Source: Flaveria trinervia
Taxonomy: Eukaryota > Streptophyta > Magnoliopsida > Asterales > Asteraceae
Direction of reading: 5' to 3'
Length of the DNA stretch: 64,000 nucleotides
Assembly (NCBI GenBank): GCA_025506515.1
Contig: CM046451.1
Location: 72,243,599 to 72,307,598 of the forward strand
Positions within the stretch are counted from its first letter, which is position 1; every line of letters starts with the position of its first letter. Below are positions 43,161 to 56,524 of the stretch, piece after piece. Below the pieces are notes generated by a model. It was not told the DNA's origin, did no database searches, and saw only the letters and a list, made by a program, of their open reading frames with translations. A program made the position numbers and the translations under genes.

Positions 43161-45414
43161 CTATGTGGCACCAGCTCGGTGAAAGTGGTGTCACGAGGAG
43201 AGTGACTCAGACGTTGAGCAGATTGCTTTACCATCCAATGACTCCGATGGTGATGATAGCGGTGATGGTGGATATGTTGTCCCCACCCAATCTAGGGCCA
43301 CTACTACTGATATCCATCTCCACCATCCACCCTAGGAGGAGTAGAGGTAGCTGGATTCCATCAGGATTCCAGACCTGTTGAGGAGGAGGAGAGTGATGAT
43401 GAGCCATTGACTCGAACGGTGGAGCAGCAAGGTGGTTGCCATCGAACGAGAGATTTGGGTGGGCGGTTGGTGAACGCCCGAGCGGGTCTAGGGAGACTAT
43501 GACTGATCCAACCTACACCCCAGGTCAGCCCAACATCCTGGGGGAGCATCCGCCTCGAAGGGTGAGAGGAAGAAGAGGATGGCTCAGCCCCACGGGATGA
43601 AGCCCAAGAGAAGGACGTTCACGTTGATTACTATACCTTCTCTAGCACTGCCACCACATCTACCACCACAACTCACTCACCCACCACCATAGCTACCACC
43701 ACTACTACTACCTCACCCACCACCACAACTACCACCACCACTACTACCACTTCCCCCCTCACTACTACAGCCACTCCACCACCACATCTACACTACTTTC
43801 ACCACCACTACAGCCTACCCATCACCACCCACTCATAAACCACACCCATATTCACCACCACCACCACCACTAGCCACCAACCCGAACCATCATCCCACCC
43901 GATATTCACTATCGGTTTATCCTTACCTTTTGTTGGGGTAGAGGATCAGTTATCAGCACTAAACAGGATGGTGCTGAAGCTGTGGGCTACTGATGAGGAG
44001 AGAGCTGCCTAAATACGTCAGCTTGTGGTGCCCAAGCACAGCAGATCTCATAGCAGGCCCAACTGATTGAGTACCAAGCTCAGCAGGGTTGTCCAGGGTG
44101 TAGAGAGCGCAACTCCAGGAGCATAAAGTTCTATCAGAAAAGAAGATAGAGGAGTTGGAGGCTGCCAAAAAGACTATCATGCGCAAGCATAAGGGAAAAA
44201 CAATGAGACTCTAAAGATAAGAGAAAAGAGTGGTGATGACGATGATAATGATGAGGATGATGAGGAGGAGGATGATGATGAGGAGGATGAGTGATGGTGC
44301 TGGAGATGGGGGAGATGATGAGAAAGAAGATGATGCAGAGGCATCAAGGGACACACAAGCTAGCAAGAGGCACACCAAGAAGAATCGGGATCAGGGTGCC
44401 TAAACCTCAGCCCCGTCTGCAGAAGATCACATGATTCAGGATAAGAGTAATGTTAGATGTTATGTAATTTTAAATCTTGTAATTGAATCAGGTATTAAAC
44501 TTATATAGTTAATGTTTATATATTTTTGATATGTCTCTATCTTGATTATTGACTAATGGTTGGTGTATTTACATGTTTTAAATGAAGCAGATCATACATC
44601 TTAGCAAGATCAGTACGATGTTGCTCCCCTTCAGCAAATCAAGTCTCAACTCATAGTGATTCTTGATTTGCAAGGGATCGTCCGAAGGTCATTAAGCTAT
44701 ACTCCTGAAGAAAAGAAATCATTCATGACCTTACGGACAAGCAACTTGCTGAGATGTTCCAGCTAAATCCGGACGAGATTATGAAGGATGCTCCAACTGT
44801 TGAGGTTGCTAGTGACGACGAGCTGAATGATGTAGATGACATCGAGATCGAGGACGTCATAGAGGAGCATTATCATGAGTATGCTGATAGAGAGGGAAAT
44901 GTAGTCCCCAATCTGTGAGATACTCTAGTCAGTGATACTTTTGATATACTGGATCAGCTGGAAAGCGAATATGAAAAGATAAAAGGTCAAGCCCAAGCCA
45001 TAGACACTGACGTTGACATCAATAAGGCTGAATGGGCAGCCTGTTTTGTAGAGATCCGAGCCCAACGCACTGCTCCAGAACCGAGTGTCTACACCAAGCT
45101 CTACAAAGTGAAGAAGCATCACAAGGTGTGAGGCAAGATTATCGCGTGGGCCTATTTTGAGGATATTAATGTGTATGCAGTGAGAGAGAGAATGGTATAG
45201 AGTACTTAGATTCCGAACTCCTACCTGGTTTTGATCCTAACTACTCTGGCCAAACAGAAGCTGTTATATGCTGACCCAAGAAAGATGTCAGGTTTTTGAG
45301 GCTGCCTTGAAGAGAGAGTACCACACCAGGTAGGTCAACTTCAACAAACCTCAACAACCTACTAGGTATATCAGACGGTCTGAAGTTGATTCCATTACTG
45401 GCAAGCCAAAGATA
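43161..45414 (+). pseudogene. Copia-E aORF, middle part (decayed, low complexity)
   Basis: Only short frames survive. Seen are an acidic Asp/Gly stretch near 43190-43280, a long Pro/Thr/His-rich tract from CCACCA/CTACCA repeats at 43640-43900, a helical stretch near 44110-44210 (LQEHKVLSEKKIEELEAAKK-type), an Asp/Glu-rich GAT/GAG tract at 44230-44300 and another acidic segment at 44760-44880. This order (Pro/Thr tract, helix, acidic or basic stretch, C-terminal domain) resembles the aORFs of copia-A and copia-B. The first part of the gene and the rest of element E are missing at the CD boundary. Confidence 0.5.
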
Positions 45415-45783
45415 GTGCTAAAGTGGAGTCCCCCACACATGATGTCAAGAATCCCTCTAAGGGAAGTGCCACAGGACTTCACTCCATACTTTAAGTGGTG
45501 GTACTATGATTGGAAAACAGGTGAGGCGGTCATAGTTCTGAACAGAGAAGGTAATATGGAAACTCTCGGGGTATTTGACCCAATGTGGGTAACTAATTTG
45601 TCTTCTGACGATGTTTACACTTTATACAAATGGCTACTGTTCTATGACGCGCAGGATATTGTACAAGCCCTCCAATTCCAAAGCGTGATGAGACTCTGCT
45701 TTGCATTTGAAATACGTACAGGAGTTACAAGAGAGGAGAAGTACAAGAAATATGAGGAGCTTATGAAGAATGTAAGACAATAG
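45415..45783 (+). CDS. Copia-E aORF C-terminal domain, 122-residue open frame
   Basis: Open frame ending at TAG 45781-45783, 15 bp before the polypurine tract. It has an aromatic-rich segment (YFKWWYYDWKTGEAV), a DPMWVTNLSSDDVYTLYKWL block and a C-terminal charged helix. The last 30 residues recur at 46607-46705 in copia-G. The product family is unknown; I see no named domain. Its good state compared with the upstream part may be chance. Confidence 0.5.
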   Translation: MLKWSPPHMMSRIPLREVPQDFTPYFKWWYYDWKTGEAVIVLNREGNMETLGVFDPMWVTNLSSDDVYTLYKWLLFYDAQDIVQALQFQSVMRLCFAFEIRTGVTREEKYKKYEELMKNVRQ

Positions 45784-45797
45784 ATGAATCTAGGTCC

Positions 45798-45808
45798 AAG
45801 GGGGAGTT
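45798..45808 (+). promoter_or_regulatory. Polypurine tract of copia-E
   Basis: AAGGGGGAGTT directly before the TGTAGATGC start of the 3' LTR. Confidence 0.88.
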
Positions 45809-46530
45809 TGTAGATGCATATGTACCTAGTTTCTGAGCTTAATGTAATGTCTTTATGTCTTACTCATATGTAATAGATTGGGTACTTAATGAAATACAAT
45901 GTTTGGTTGTGCTTATAATGTTTATATATTTCATTAATAGTAGTTTAACACTTATTGAATTGACTATATAGTTTTGTGGTTGTTTGAACTAATATTAGTA
46001 ATGTAATGATAATTAATTATATTCAAACTTGATAATATGAAGTTCTCATGCGAATGGCCCATGCTAATGGACCATATGCATGAACAACTTCATGCGAATG
46101 ACTCAGTCGCACAACTAAACCAGGAGACTGGATCAGTCGCACGAGTGTAACATGAGATTGACTCAATCGCACGACTGAACACTCAGTCGTGCGAATGGAT
46201 CAACCACATGGCTCAATCGCACGACTGAATAATTCTAATGGTTCAGTCGCCCGAATGAGAAACCGTAACCTATAAATACCACTTAATTCGTGGAAAACAT
46301 AAGAATTGAGAACACTTCGACTACATACGTACCCTAGCCGTCCAGAGACCTCTAAAAGTTCATAGATCGCACAAGATCGATTCCAAATTGCTCTTAACGT
46401 TAGATTCAATCTATAATTGTTTCTACGTGCATTCTCACTGATTGGATCGCCAATCAAATAGGATTCCGCACTATTTGATTTGGTATACATGTTTATTAAT
46501 TAGTATTTCTTTCAATACACGATCCTAACA
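45809..46530 (+). repeat. Copia-E 3' LTR
   Basis: 722 bp, TGTAGATGC..CCTAACA. It carries CAGTCGCACGACTGA-type dyads at about 46040-46255, is the same family as 42423-43160 and 46732-47445, and has a plausible TATA box (CCTATAAATACC near 46270). Confidence 0.9.
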
Positions 46531-46594
46531 CATTCTCAATGTCAAACCGACTAAAGATGTCCGCTACATATTTAGTTGATGCAGGTAGATTCCA
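46531..46594 (-). pseudogene. 64-bp reverse-transcriptase relic
   Basis: Minus-strand sequence coding KYVADIFSRFDIEN, matching core C at about 18900-18965. It is squeezed between the copia-E LTR and the copia-G tail, so copia-E (right flank CATTC) probably inserted into a C-like element of which only this remains. Confidence 0.7.
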
Positions 46595-46606
46595 TGCATT
46601 TGAAAT

Positions 46607-46705
46607 GTGATCATACTCTGCTTTGCATTTGAAATACATGCAGGAGTTACAAGAGAAGAGAAGTACAAGAAATTTGAAGAGCTGATGAAGAATTGTAGAC
46701 AATAG
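46607..46705 (+). pseudogene. Copia-G aORF tail
   Basis: Codes the last 32 residues of the family aORF (LCFAFEIHAGVTREEKY.. ending NCRQ, stop TAG 46703-46705), matching 45690-45783. The upstream part is gone. The junction carries the repeated 12-mer TGCATTTGAAAT (46595-46606 and 46624-46635). Confidence 0.75.
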
Positions 46706-46720
46706 ATGTAAACTAGGTCC

Positions 46721-46731
46721 AAGGGGGGGTT
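46721..46731 (+). promoter_or_regulatory. Polypurine tract of copia-G
   Basis: AAGGGGGGGTT directly before the TGTTGATAC LTR start. Confidence 0.85.
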
Positions 46732-47445
46732 TGTTGATACATATGTACCTAGTTTAGAAGCTCAATGTAAAATGCTTTCATGTCTTACATATATGTAATG
46801 AATGGGTATGAATGAAATTCATTGTGTGGTTTACGCTTATAATGTTTAATATTTAATTGTTTATTGTGTATTAAACTAATTATATAGGTTTGTGGTTGTT
46901 TACATAGTTCTTAGTCAATAATGGATGAGAAACATGTTTAACTTAATCATGTGAAGTTATCATGCGAATGGACCATGCTAATGGACCATACGCATGAATA
47001 CTTCATGGTAATGGACAAGTCGCACGAATGAACCAGGAGACTGGATCAGTCGCACGATTGTGACATGAGATTGACTTAGTCGCACGACTGGACCTTCAGT
47101 CATGCGGATGAATCAACCACATGCTCCAGTCGCACGACTATGGTTCAGTCGTACGAATGGAAAACCCTAACCTATAAATACCAGTTAATTTGTGGAAAAA
47201 CTTAAGAATTCGAATACCTACGCACTAAATCTTACCCTAGCCATCCAGAGACTCAAGAACACTTGTTCCATGTTCATAGATCATAGTAAATCACCTTGCA
47301 ATTGTTCATAATGTTTTGATTCACTATTAGATTGATTATACTTGCGTTCTCACTGATTGGATCGTCAATCAAATAGGATTCCGCACTATTTGGTTTGGTA
47401 TACACGTAAATCACTTAGTACTCCGTACCAAAAACAGTATTAACA
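46732..47445 (+). repeat. Copia-G 3' LTR
   Basis: 714 bp, TGTTGATAC..ATTAACA, third copy of the CD/E/G LTR family, with dyad motifs at about 46965-47165 and CCTATAAATACC near 47170. The right flank is chromovirus integrase, so this element inserted into that gene. Confidence 0.87.
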
Positions 47446-47460
47446 ACTAGTTTCACCATG

Positions 47461-47847
47461 TAGAGGGGTACAACATTCGGCATCAGAGGAAAGCTCAGTC
47501 CTAGATTCATCAGGCGATTTGAGATTTTAGACAGAGTTGGTGAAGTATCTTATCGCTTAGCATTGCCACCTCAACTTTCACATGTGCATGACGTCTTTCA
47601 TGTTTCTTTTTTAAGGGGATACAATTATCATCCACTTCACATTATGAATTATCCGCTTTATTTAATTCGTGAAGACTTATCATTTGAGGAAGAACCAGAA
47701 GCTATTCTTGATTGACAATAATGCATCGTGCAAAAGAAAACCATTCCTTTCGTTAAGATATTATGGAAGAATCATTCTGAACATGAAGCTACATGGGAGA
47801 TGGAAGATACTATTCGTCCTCAATATCCACATCTATTTACATCTTAG
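47461..47847 (+). pseudogene. Ty3/gypsy chromovirus integrase C-terminus and chromodomain
   Basis: The frame reads KLSPRFIRRFEILDRVGEVSYRLALPP, HVHDVFHVSFLRGY, YLIREDLSFEEEPEAILD, then two stops (TGA, TAA), and after them TIPFVKILWKNHSEHEATWEMED, ending at TAG 47845-47847. GPF/LALPP/VFHVS are the chromovirus integrase C-terminal blocks; VKILWKNH..EATWE is the plant group II chromodomain, which is thought to steer integration through chromatin marks. The rest of the element is missing because copia-G cuts it at 47446. The stops make it a pseudogene. The Tekay clade is likely but not proven. Confidence 0.88.
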
Positions 47848-48009
47848 TATTTCGCTTTCGTGTATTTTCATTGATGTATCTTGACTATAAGTTATAAACT
47901 TTCCTTCATCTATTTCTGATTTTTAGACTAGTTATTACATGTTTTTTACCTTATTAGTTCTGTCTCTGCATCTAAACGATTACAAGTTATTCATTCACAG
48001 GTTAATTTT

Positions 48010-48022
48010 AAGGGGGTAGAAT
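48010..48022 (+). promoter_or_regulatory. Polypurine tract of the chromovirus
   Basis: AAGGGGGTAGAAT followed by TATAACCC, which looks like a decayed TGTAACCC LTR start. The distance from the integrase stop (about 160 bp) is normal for chromoviruses. Confidence 0.75.
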
Positions 48023-48067
48023 TATAACCCATAATAAAACAATAACAATAACAATAACAATAACAAT
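48023..48067 (+). repeat. First bases of the chromovirus 3' LTR, passing into (AACAAT)5
   Basis: TATAACCCATAATAA at 48023-48037 is the presumed LTR 5' end; five AACAAT units (48038-48067) follow and lead directly into the AACGAT array. No LTR 3' end is found before the window ends. Confidence 0.6.
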
Positions 48068-51000
48068 AACGATAACGATAACGATAACGATAACGATAAC
48101 GATAACGATAACGATAACGATAACGATACGATAACGATAACGATAACGATAACGATAACGATAACGATAACGATAACGATAACGATAACGATAACGATAA
48201 CGATAACGATACGATAACGATAACGATAACGATAACGATAACGATAACGATAACGATAACGATAACGATAACGATAACGATAACGATAACGATAACGATA
48301 ACGATAACGATACGATAACGATAACGATAACGATAACGATAACGATAACGATAACGATAACGATAACGATAACGTAACGATAACGATAACGATAACGATA
48401 ACGATAACGATAACGATAACGAAAAAACGATAACGATAACGATAACGATAACGATAACGATAACGATAACGATAACGATAACGATAACGATAACGATAAC
48501 GATAACGATAACGATAACGATAACGATAACGATAACGATAACGATAACGATAACGATAACGATAACGATAACGATAACGATAACGATAACGATAACGATA
48601 ACGATAACGATAACGATAACGATACGATAACGATAACGATAACGATAACGATAACGATAACGATAACGATACGATAACGATAACGATAACGATAACGATA
48701 ACGATAACGATAACGATAACGATAACGATAACGATAACGATAACGATAACGATAACGATAACGATAACGATAACGATAACGATAACGATAACGATAACGA
48801 TAACGATAACGATAACGATAACGATAACGATAACGATAACGAACGATAACGATAACGATAACGATAACGATAACGATAACGAACGATAACGATACGATAA
48901 CGATAACGATAACGATAGATAACGATAACGATAACGATAACGATAACGATAACGATAACGATAAACGATAACATAACGATAACGATAACGATAACGATAA
49001 CGATAACGATAACGATAACGATACGATAACGATAACGATAACGATAACGATAACGATAACGATAACGATAACGATAACGATAACGATAACGATAACGATA
49101 ACGATAACGATAACGATAACGATAACGATAACGATAACGATAACGATAACGATAACGATAACGATAACGATACGATAACGATAACGATAACGATAACGAT
49201 AACGATAACGATAACGATAACGATAACGATAACGATAACGATAACGATAACGATAACGATAACGATAACGATAACGATAACGATAACGATAACGATAACG
49301 AACGATAACGATAACGATAACGATAACGATAACGATAACGATAACGATAACGATAACGATAACGATAACGATAACGATAACGATAACGATAACGATAACG
49401 ATAACGATAACGATAACGATAACGATAACGATAACGATACGATAACGATAACGATAACGATAACGATAACGATAACGATAACGATAACGATAACGATAAC
49501 GATAACGATAACTAACGATAACGATAACGATAACGATAACGATAACGATAACGATAACGATAACGATAACGATAACGATAACGATAACGATAACGATAAC
49601 GATAACGATAACGATAACGATAACGATAACGATAACGATAACGATAACGATACGATAACGATAACGATAACGATAACGATAACGATAACGATAACGATAA
49701 CGATAACGATAACGATAACGATAACGATAACGATAACGATAACGAACGATAACGATAACGATAACGATAACGATAACGATAACGATAACGATAACGATAA
49801 CGATAACGATAACGATAACGATAACGATAACGATAACGATAACGATAACGATAACGATAACGATAACGATAACGATAACGATAACGATAACGATAACGAT
49901 AACGATAACGATAACGATAACGATAACGATAACGATAACGATAACGATAACGATAACGATAACGATACGAAACGATAACGATAACGATAACGATAACGAT
50001 AACGATAACGATACGATAACGATAACGATAACGATAACGATAACGATAACGATAACGATAACGATAACGATAACGATAACGATAACGATAACGATAACGA
50101 TAACGATAACGATACGATAACGATAACGATAACGATAACGATAACGATAACGATAACGATAACGATAACGATAACGATAACGATAACGATAACGATAACG
50201 ATAACGATAACGATAACGATAACGATAACGTAACGATAACGATAACGATAACGATACGATAACGATAACGATAACGATAACGATAACGATAACGATAACG
50301 ATAACGATAACGATAACGATAACGATAACGATAACGATAACGATAACGATAACGATAACGATAACGATAACGATAACGATAACGATAACGATAACGATAA
50401 CGATAACGATAACGATAACGATAACGATAACGATAACGATAACGATAACGATAAATAACGATAACGATAACGATAACGATAACGATAACGATAACGATAA
50501 CGATAACGATAACGATAACGATAACGATAACGATAACGATAACGATAACGACGATAACGATAACGATAACGATAACGAAACGATAACGATAACGATAACG
50601 ATAACGATAACGATAACGATAACGATAACGATAACGATAACGATAACGATAACGATAACGATAACGATAACGATAACGATAACGATAACGATAACGATAA
50701 CGATAACGATAACGATAACGATAACGATAACGATAACGATAACGATAACGATAACGATAACGATAACGATAACGATAACGATAACGATAACGATAACGTA
50801 ACGATAACGATAACGATAACGATAACGATAACGATAACGATAACGATAACGATAACGATAACGATAACGATAACGATAACGATAACGATAACGATACGAT
50901 AACGATAACGATAACGATAACGATAACGATAACGATAACGATAACGATAACGATAACGATAACGATAACGATAACGATAACGATAACGATAACGATAACG

Positions 51001-53438
51001 ATAACGATAACTAACGATAACGATAACGATAACGATAACGATAACGATAACGATAACGATAACGATAACGATAACGATAACGATAACGATAACGATAACG
51101 ATAACGATAACGATAACGATAACGATAACGATAACGATAACGATAACGATAACGATAACGATAACGATAACGATAACGATACGATAACGATAACGATAAC
51201 GATAACGATAACGATAACGATAACGATAACGAAACGATAACGATAACGATAACGATAACGATAACGATAACGATAACGATAACGATAACGATAACGATAA
51301 CGATAACGATAACGATAACGATAACGATAACGATAACGAACGATAACGATAACGATAACGATAACGATAACGATAACGATAACGATAACGATAACGATAA
51401 CGATAACGATAACGATAACGATAACGATAACGATAACGATAACGATACGTAACGATAACGATAACGATAACGATAACGATAACGATAACGATAACGATAA
51501 CGATAACGATAACGATAACGATAACGATAACGATAACGATAACGATAACGATAACGATAACGATAACGATAACGATAACGATAACGATAACGATAACGAT
51601 AACGATAACGAACGATAACGATAACGATAACGATAACGATAACGATAACGATAACGATAACGATAACGATAACGATAACGATAACGATAACGATAACGAT
51701 AACGATAACGATAACGATAACGATAACGATAACGATAACGATAACGATAACGATACGATAACGATAACGATAACGATAACGATAACGTAGATAACGATAA
51801 CGATAACGATAACGATAACGATACCGATAACGATAACGATAACGATAACGATAACGATAACGATAACGATAACGATAACGATAACGATAACGATAACGAT
51901 AACGATAACGATAACGATACGATAACGATACGATAACGATAACGATAACGATAACGATAACGATAACGATAACGATAACGATAACGATACGATAACGATA
52001 ACGATACGATAACGATAACGATAACGATAACGATAACGATAACGATAACGATAACGCGATAACGATAACGATAACGATAACGATAACGATAACGATAACG
52101 ATAACGATAACGATAACGATAACGATAACGATAACGATAACGATAACGATAACGATAACGATAACGATAACGATACGATAACGATAACGATAACGATAAC
52201 GATACGATAACGATAACGATAACGATAACGATAACGATAACGATAACGATAACGATAACGATAACGATAACGATAACGATAACGATAACGATACGATAAC
52301 GATAACGAACGATAACGATAACGATAACGATAACGATAACGATACGAACGATAACGATAACGATAACGATAACGATAACGATAACGATAACGATAACGAT
52401 AACGATAACGATAACGATAACGATAACGATAACGATAACGATAACGATAACGATAACGATAACGATAACGATAACGATAACGATAACGATAACGATACGA
52501 TAACGATAACGATAACGATAACGATAACGATAACGATAACGATAACGATAACGATAACGATAACGATACGTAACGATAACGATAACGATAACGATAACGA
52601 TAACGATAACGATAACGATAACGATACGATAACGATAACGATAACGATAACGATACGATAACGATAACGATAACGATAACGATAACGATAACGATAACGA
52701 TAACGATAACGATAACGATAAATAGATAACGATAACGATAACGATAACGATAACGATAACGATAACGATAACGATACGATAACGATAACGATAACGATAA
52801 CGATAACGATACGAAACGATAACGATAACGATAACGATAACGATAACGATAACTAACGATAACGATACGATAACGATAACGATAACGATAACGATAACGA
52901 TAACGATAACGATAACGATAACGATAACGATAACGATAACGATAACGATAACGATAACGATACGATAACGATAACGATAACGATAACGAACGATAACGAT
53001 AACGATAACGATAACGATAACGATAACGATAACGATAACGATAACGATAACGATAACGATAACGATAACGATAACGATAACGATAACGATAACGATAACG
53101 ATAACGATAACGATAACGATAACGATAACGATAACGATAACGATAACGATAACGATAACGATAACGATAACGATAACGATAACGATAACGATAACGATAA
53201 CGATCGATAACGATAACGATAACGATAACGATAACGATACTATACGATAACGATAACGAACGAAATAAAACGATAACGATAACGATAACGATAACGATAA
53301 CGATAACGATAACGTAACGATAACGATAACGATAACGATAACGATAACGATAACGATACGATAACGATAACGATAACGATAACGATAACGATAACGATAA
53401 CGATAACGATAACGATAAGATACGATAACGATAACGAT
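48068..53438. repeat. (AACGAT)n hexanucleotide satellite array, about 5.4 kb
   Basis: About 895 units. Breaks are mostly losses of one A (GATACGAT), of TA (AACGAACG) or of one unit part; base substitutions are rare. Every unit has one CpG. AACAAT units are almost absent inside. The reverse strand reads ATCGTT with no stop in any frame, which produces long Arg-Tyr / Val-Ile / Leu-Ser dipeptide frames without coding meaning. It is not a telomere repeat. Confidence 0.97.
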
Positions 53439-53583
53439 AACAGTAACATACAGTACCAGTAACAGTAACAGTAACAGTAACAGTAACATAACAGTAACAG
53501 TAACAGTAACAGTAACATAACAGTAACAGTAACAGTAACAGTACAGTAACAGTAACAGTAACAGTAACAGTAACAGTAACGTA
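53439..53583. repeat. (AACAGT)n block
   Basis: An abrupt switch from AACGAT to AACAGT at 53438/53439, with no intermediate units; about 24 units with small deletions. Confidence 0.93.
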
Positions 53584-53916
53584 ACAGTAACACTAAAGCA
53601 ACAGTAACACTAAAAGCAACAGTAACACTAAAAGCAACAGTAACACTAAAAGCAACAGTAACACTAAAAGCAACAGTAACACTAAAAGCAACAGTAACAC
53701 TAAAAGCAACAGTAACACTAAAAGCAACAGTAACACTAAAAGCAACAGTAACACTAAAAGCAACAGTAACACTAAACAACAGTAACACTAAAAGCAACAG
53801 TAACACTAAAAGCAACAGTAACACTAAAAGCAACAGTAACACTAAAAGCAACAGTAACACTAAAAGCAACAGTAACACTAAAAGCAACAATAACACTAAA
53901 AGCAACAATAACAATA
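53584..53916. repeat. 18-bp repeat block, unit AACAGTAACACTAAAAGC
   Basis: About 18 tandem copies of an 18-mer made of three hexamers (AACAGT, AACACT, AAAAGC). It ends GC where later blocks have GT. Confidence 0.9.
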
Positions 53917-55535
53917 ACAGCAACAATAACAATAACAATAACAATAACAATAACAATAACAATAACATAACAATAACAATAACAATAACATACAATAACA
54001 ATAACAATAACAATAACAATAACAATAACAAACAATAACAATAACAATAACAGTAACATAACAGTAACATAACAGTAACAGTAACAGTAACAGTAACAGT
54101 AACAGTAACAGTAACTACAGTAACAGTAACAGTAACAGTAACAGTAACAGTAACAGTAACAGTAACAGTAACAGTAACAGTAACAGTCCGTAAACAGTAA
54201 CAGTAACAGTAACAGTAACAGTAACAGTAACAGTAACAGTAACAGTAACAGTAACAGTAACCAGTAACAGTAACAGTAACAGTAACAGTAACATAACAGT
54301 AACATACAGTAACAGTAACAGTAACAGTAACAGTACAGTACAGTCACAGTAACAGTAACAGTAACAGTAACAGTAACAGTAACAGTAACAGTAACAGTAA
54401 CAGTAACAGTAACAGTAACAGTAACAGTAACAGTAACAGTAACAGTAACAGTAACAGTAACAGTAACAGTAACAGTAACAGTAACAGTAACAGTAACAGT
54501 ACCAGTAACAGTAACAGTAACAGTAACAGTAACAGTAACAGTAACAGTAACAGTAACAGTAACAGTAACAGTAACAGTAACAGTAACAGTAACAGTAACA
54601 GTAACAGTAACAGTAACAGTAACAGTAACACTAAAAATAACAGTAACACTAAAAGTAACAATAACAATAACAGTAACAATAACAATACAGTAACAATAAC
54701 ATAACAATAACAATAACAATAACAATAACAATAACAATAATACACTAACCTAACAATAACAATAACAATAACAATAACAATAACAATAACAATAACAATA
54801 ACAATAACACTAACAATAACAATAACAATACAATAACAATAACAATAACAATAACAATACCATAACAATAACAATAACAATAACAATAACAATAACAATA
54901 ACAATAACAATAACAATAACAATAAAAAATAACAATAACAATAACAATAACAATAACAATACAATAACAAACAATAACAATAACAATAACAATAACAATA
55001 ACAATAAAATAACAATAACATACAATAACAATAACAATAAACTAACAATAACAATACAATAACAATAACAATACAATAACAATAACAATAACAATAACAA
55101 TAACAATAACATAACAATAACAATAACAATAACAATACAATAACAATAACAATAACAATACCTAACAATAACATAACAATAACAATAACAATAACATAAC
55201 AATAAAACCATAACAATAACAATAACAGTAACAATAACAAACAGTAACATAACAGTAACATAACAATAACAGTAACAGTACACAAGTAACATAACAGTAA
55301 CAATAACATACAATACAGTAACAGTAACAGTAACAGTAACAGTAACAGTAACAGTAACAGTAACAGTAACAGTAACAGTAACAGTAACAGTAACAGTAAC
55401 AGTAACAGTAACAGTAACAGTAACAGTAACAGTAACAGTAACAGTAACAGTAACAGTAACAGTAACAGTAACAGTAACAGTAACAGTACAGTAACAGTAA
55501 CAGTACACAGTAACAGTAACAGTAACAGTAACAGT

Positions 55536-55625
<90 letters not shown>

Positions 55626-56477
55626 CAGCAACAGCAACAGCAACAGCAACAGAACAGTAACAGTAACAGTAACAGTAACAGTAACAGTAACTGTAACAGT
55701 AACAGTAACAGTAACAGTAACAGTAACAGTAACAGTAACAGTAACATAACAGTAACAGTAACAGTAACAGTAACAGTAAGTAACAGTAACAAACAGTAAC
55801 AGTAACAGTAACAGTAACAGTAACAGTAACAGTAACAGTAACAGTAACAGTAACAGTAACAGTAACAGTAACAGTAACAGTAACAGTAACAGTAACAGTA
55901 ACAGTAACAGTAACAGTAACAGTAACGGTAACGGTAACGGTAACGGTAACAGTAACAGTAACAGTAACAGTAACAGTAACAGTAACAGTAACAGTAACAG
56001 TAACAGTAACAGTAACAGTAACACTAAAAGTAACAGTAACACTAAAAGTAACAATAACATAACAGTAACATAACAATAACAATAACAATAACAATAACAA
56101 TAACAATAACAATAACAATAACAATAACAATAACAATAACAATAACAATAACAATAACAATAACAATAACAATAACAATAACAATAACAATAACAATAAC
56201 AATAACAATAACAATAACAATAACAATAACAATAACAAACAATAACAATAACATAACAATAACAATAACAATAACAATAACAATAACAAAGTAACAGTAA
56301 CAGTAACAGTAACAGTAACAGTAACAGTAACAGTAACAGTAACAGTAACAGTAACAGTAACAGTAACAGTAACAGTAACAGTAACAGTAACAGTAACAGT
56401 AACAGTAACAGTAACAGTAACAGTAACAGTAACAGTAACAGTAACAGTAACAGCAACAGCAACAGTACAGCAACAGT

Positions 56478-56524
<47 letters not shown>

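Noticed and set aside
43640..43900. Host proline-rich or extensin gene from CCACCA/CTACCA repeats
   Set aside because: Stops interrupt it, there is no extensin SPPPP pattern, and the order of segments matches the low-complexity middle of aORFs.
49512..53489. 1,325-codon minus-strand open frame of Arg-Tyr, Val-Ile and Leu-Ser dipeptides, and similar frames to 63806
   Set aside because: Translations of hexanucleotide repeats; all three minus frames are stop-free by composition, and indels merely switch the dipeptide. No start context, domain or codon signal.
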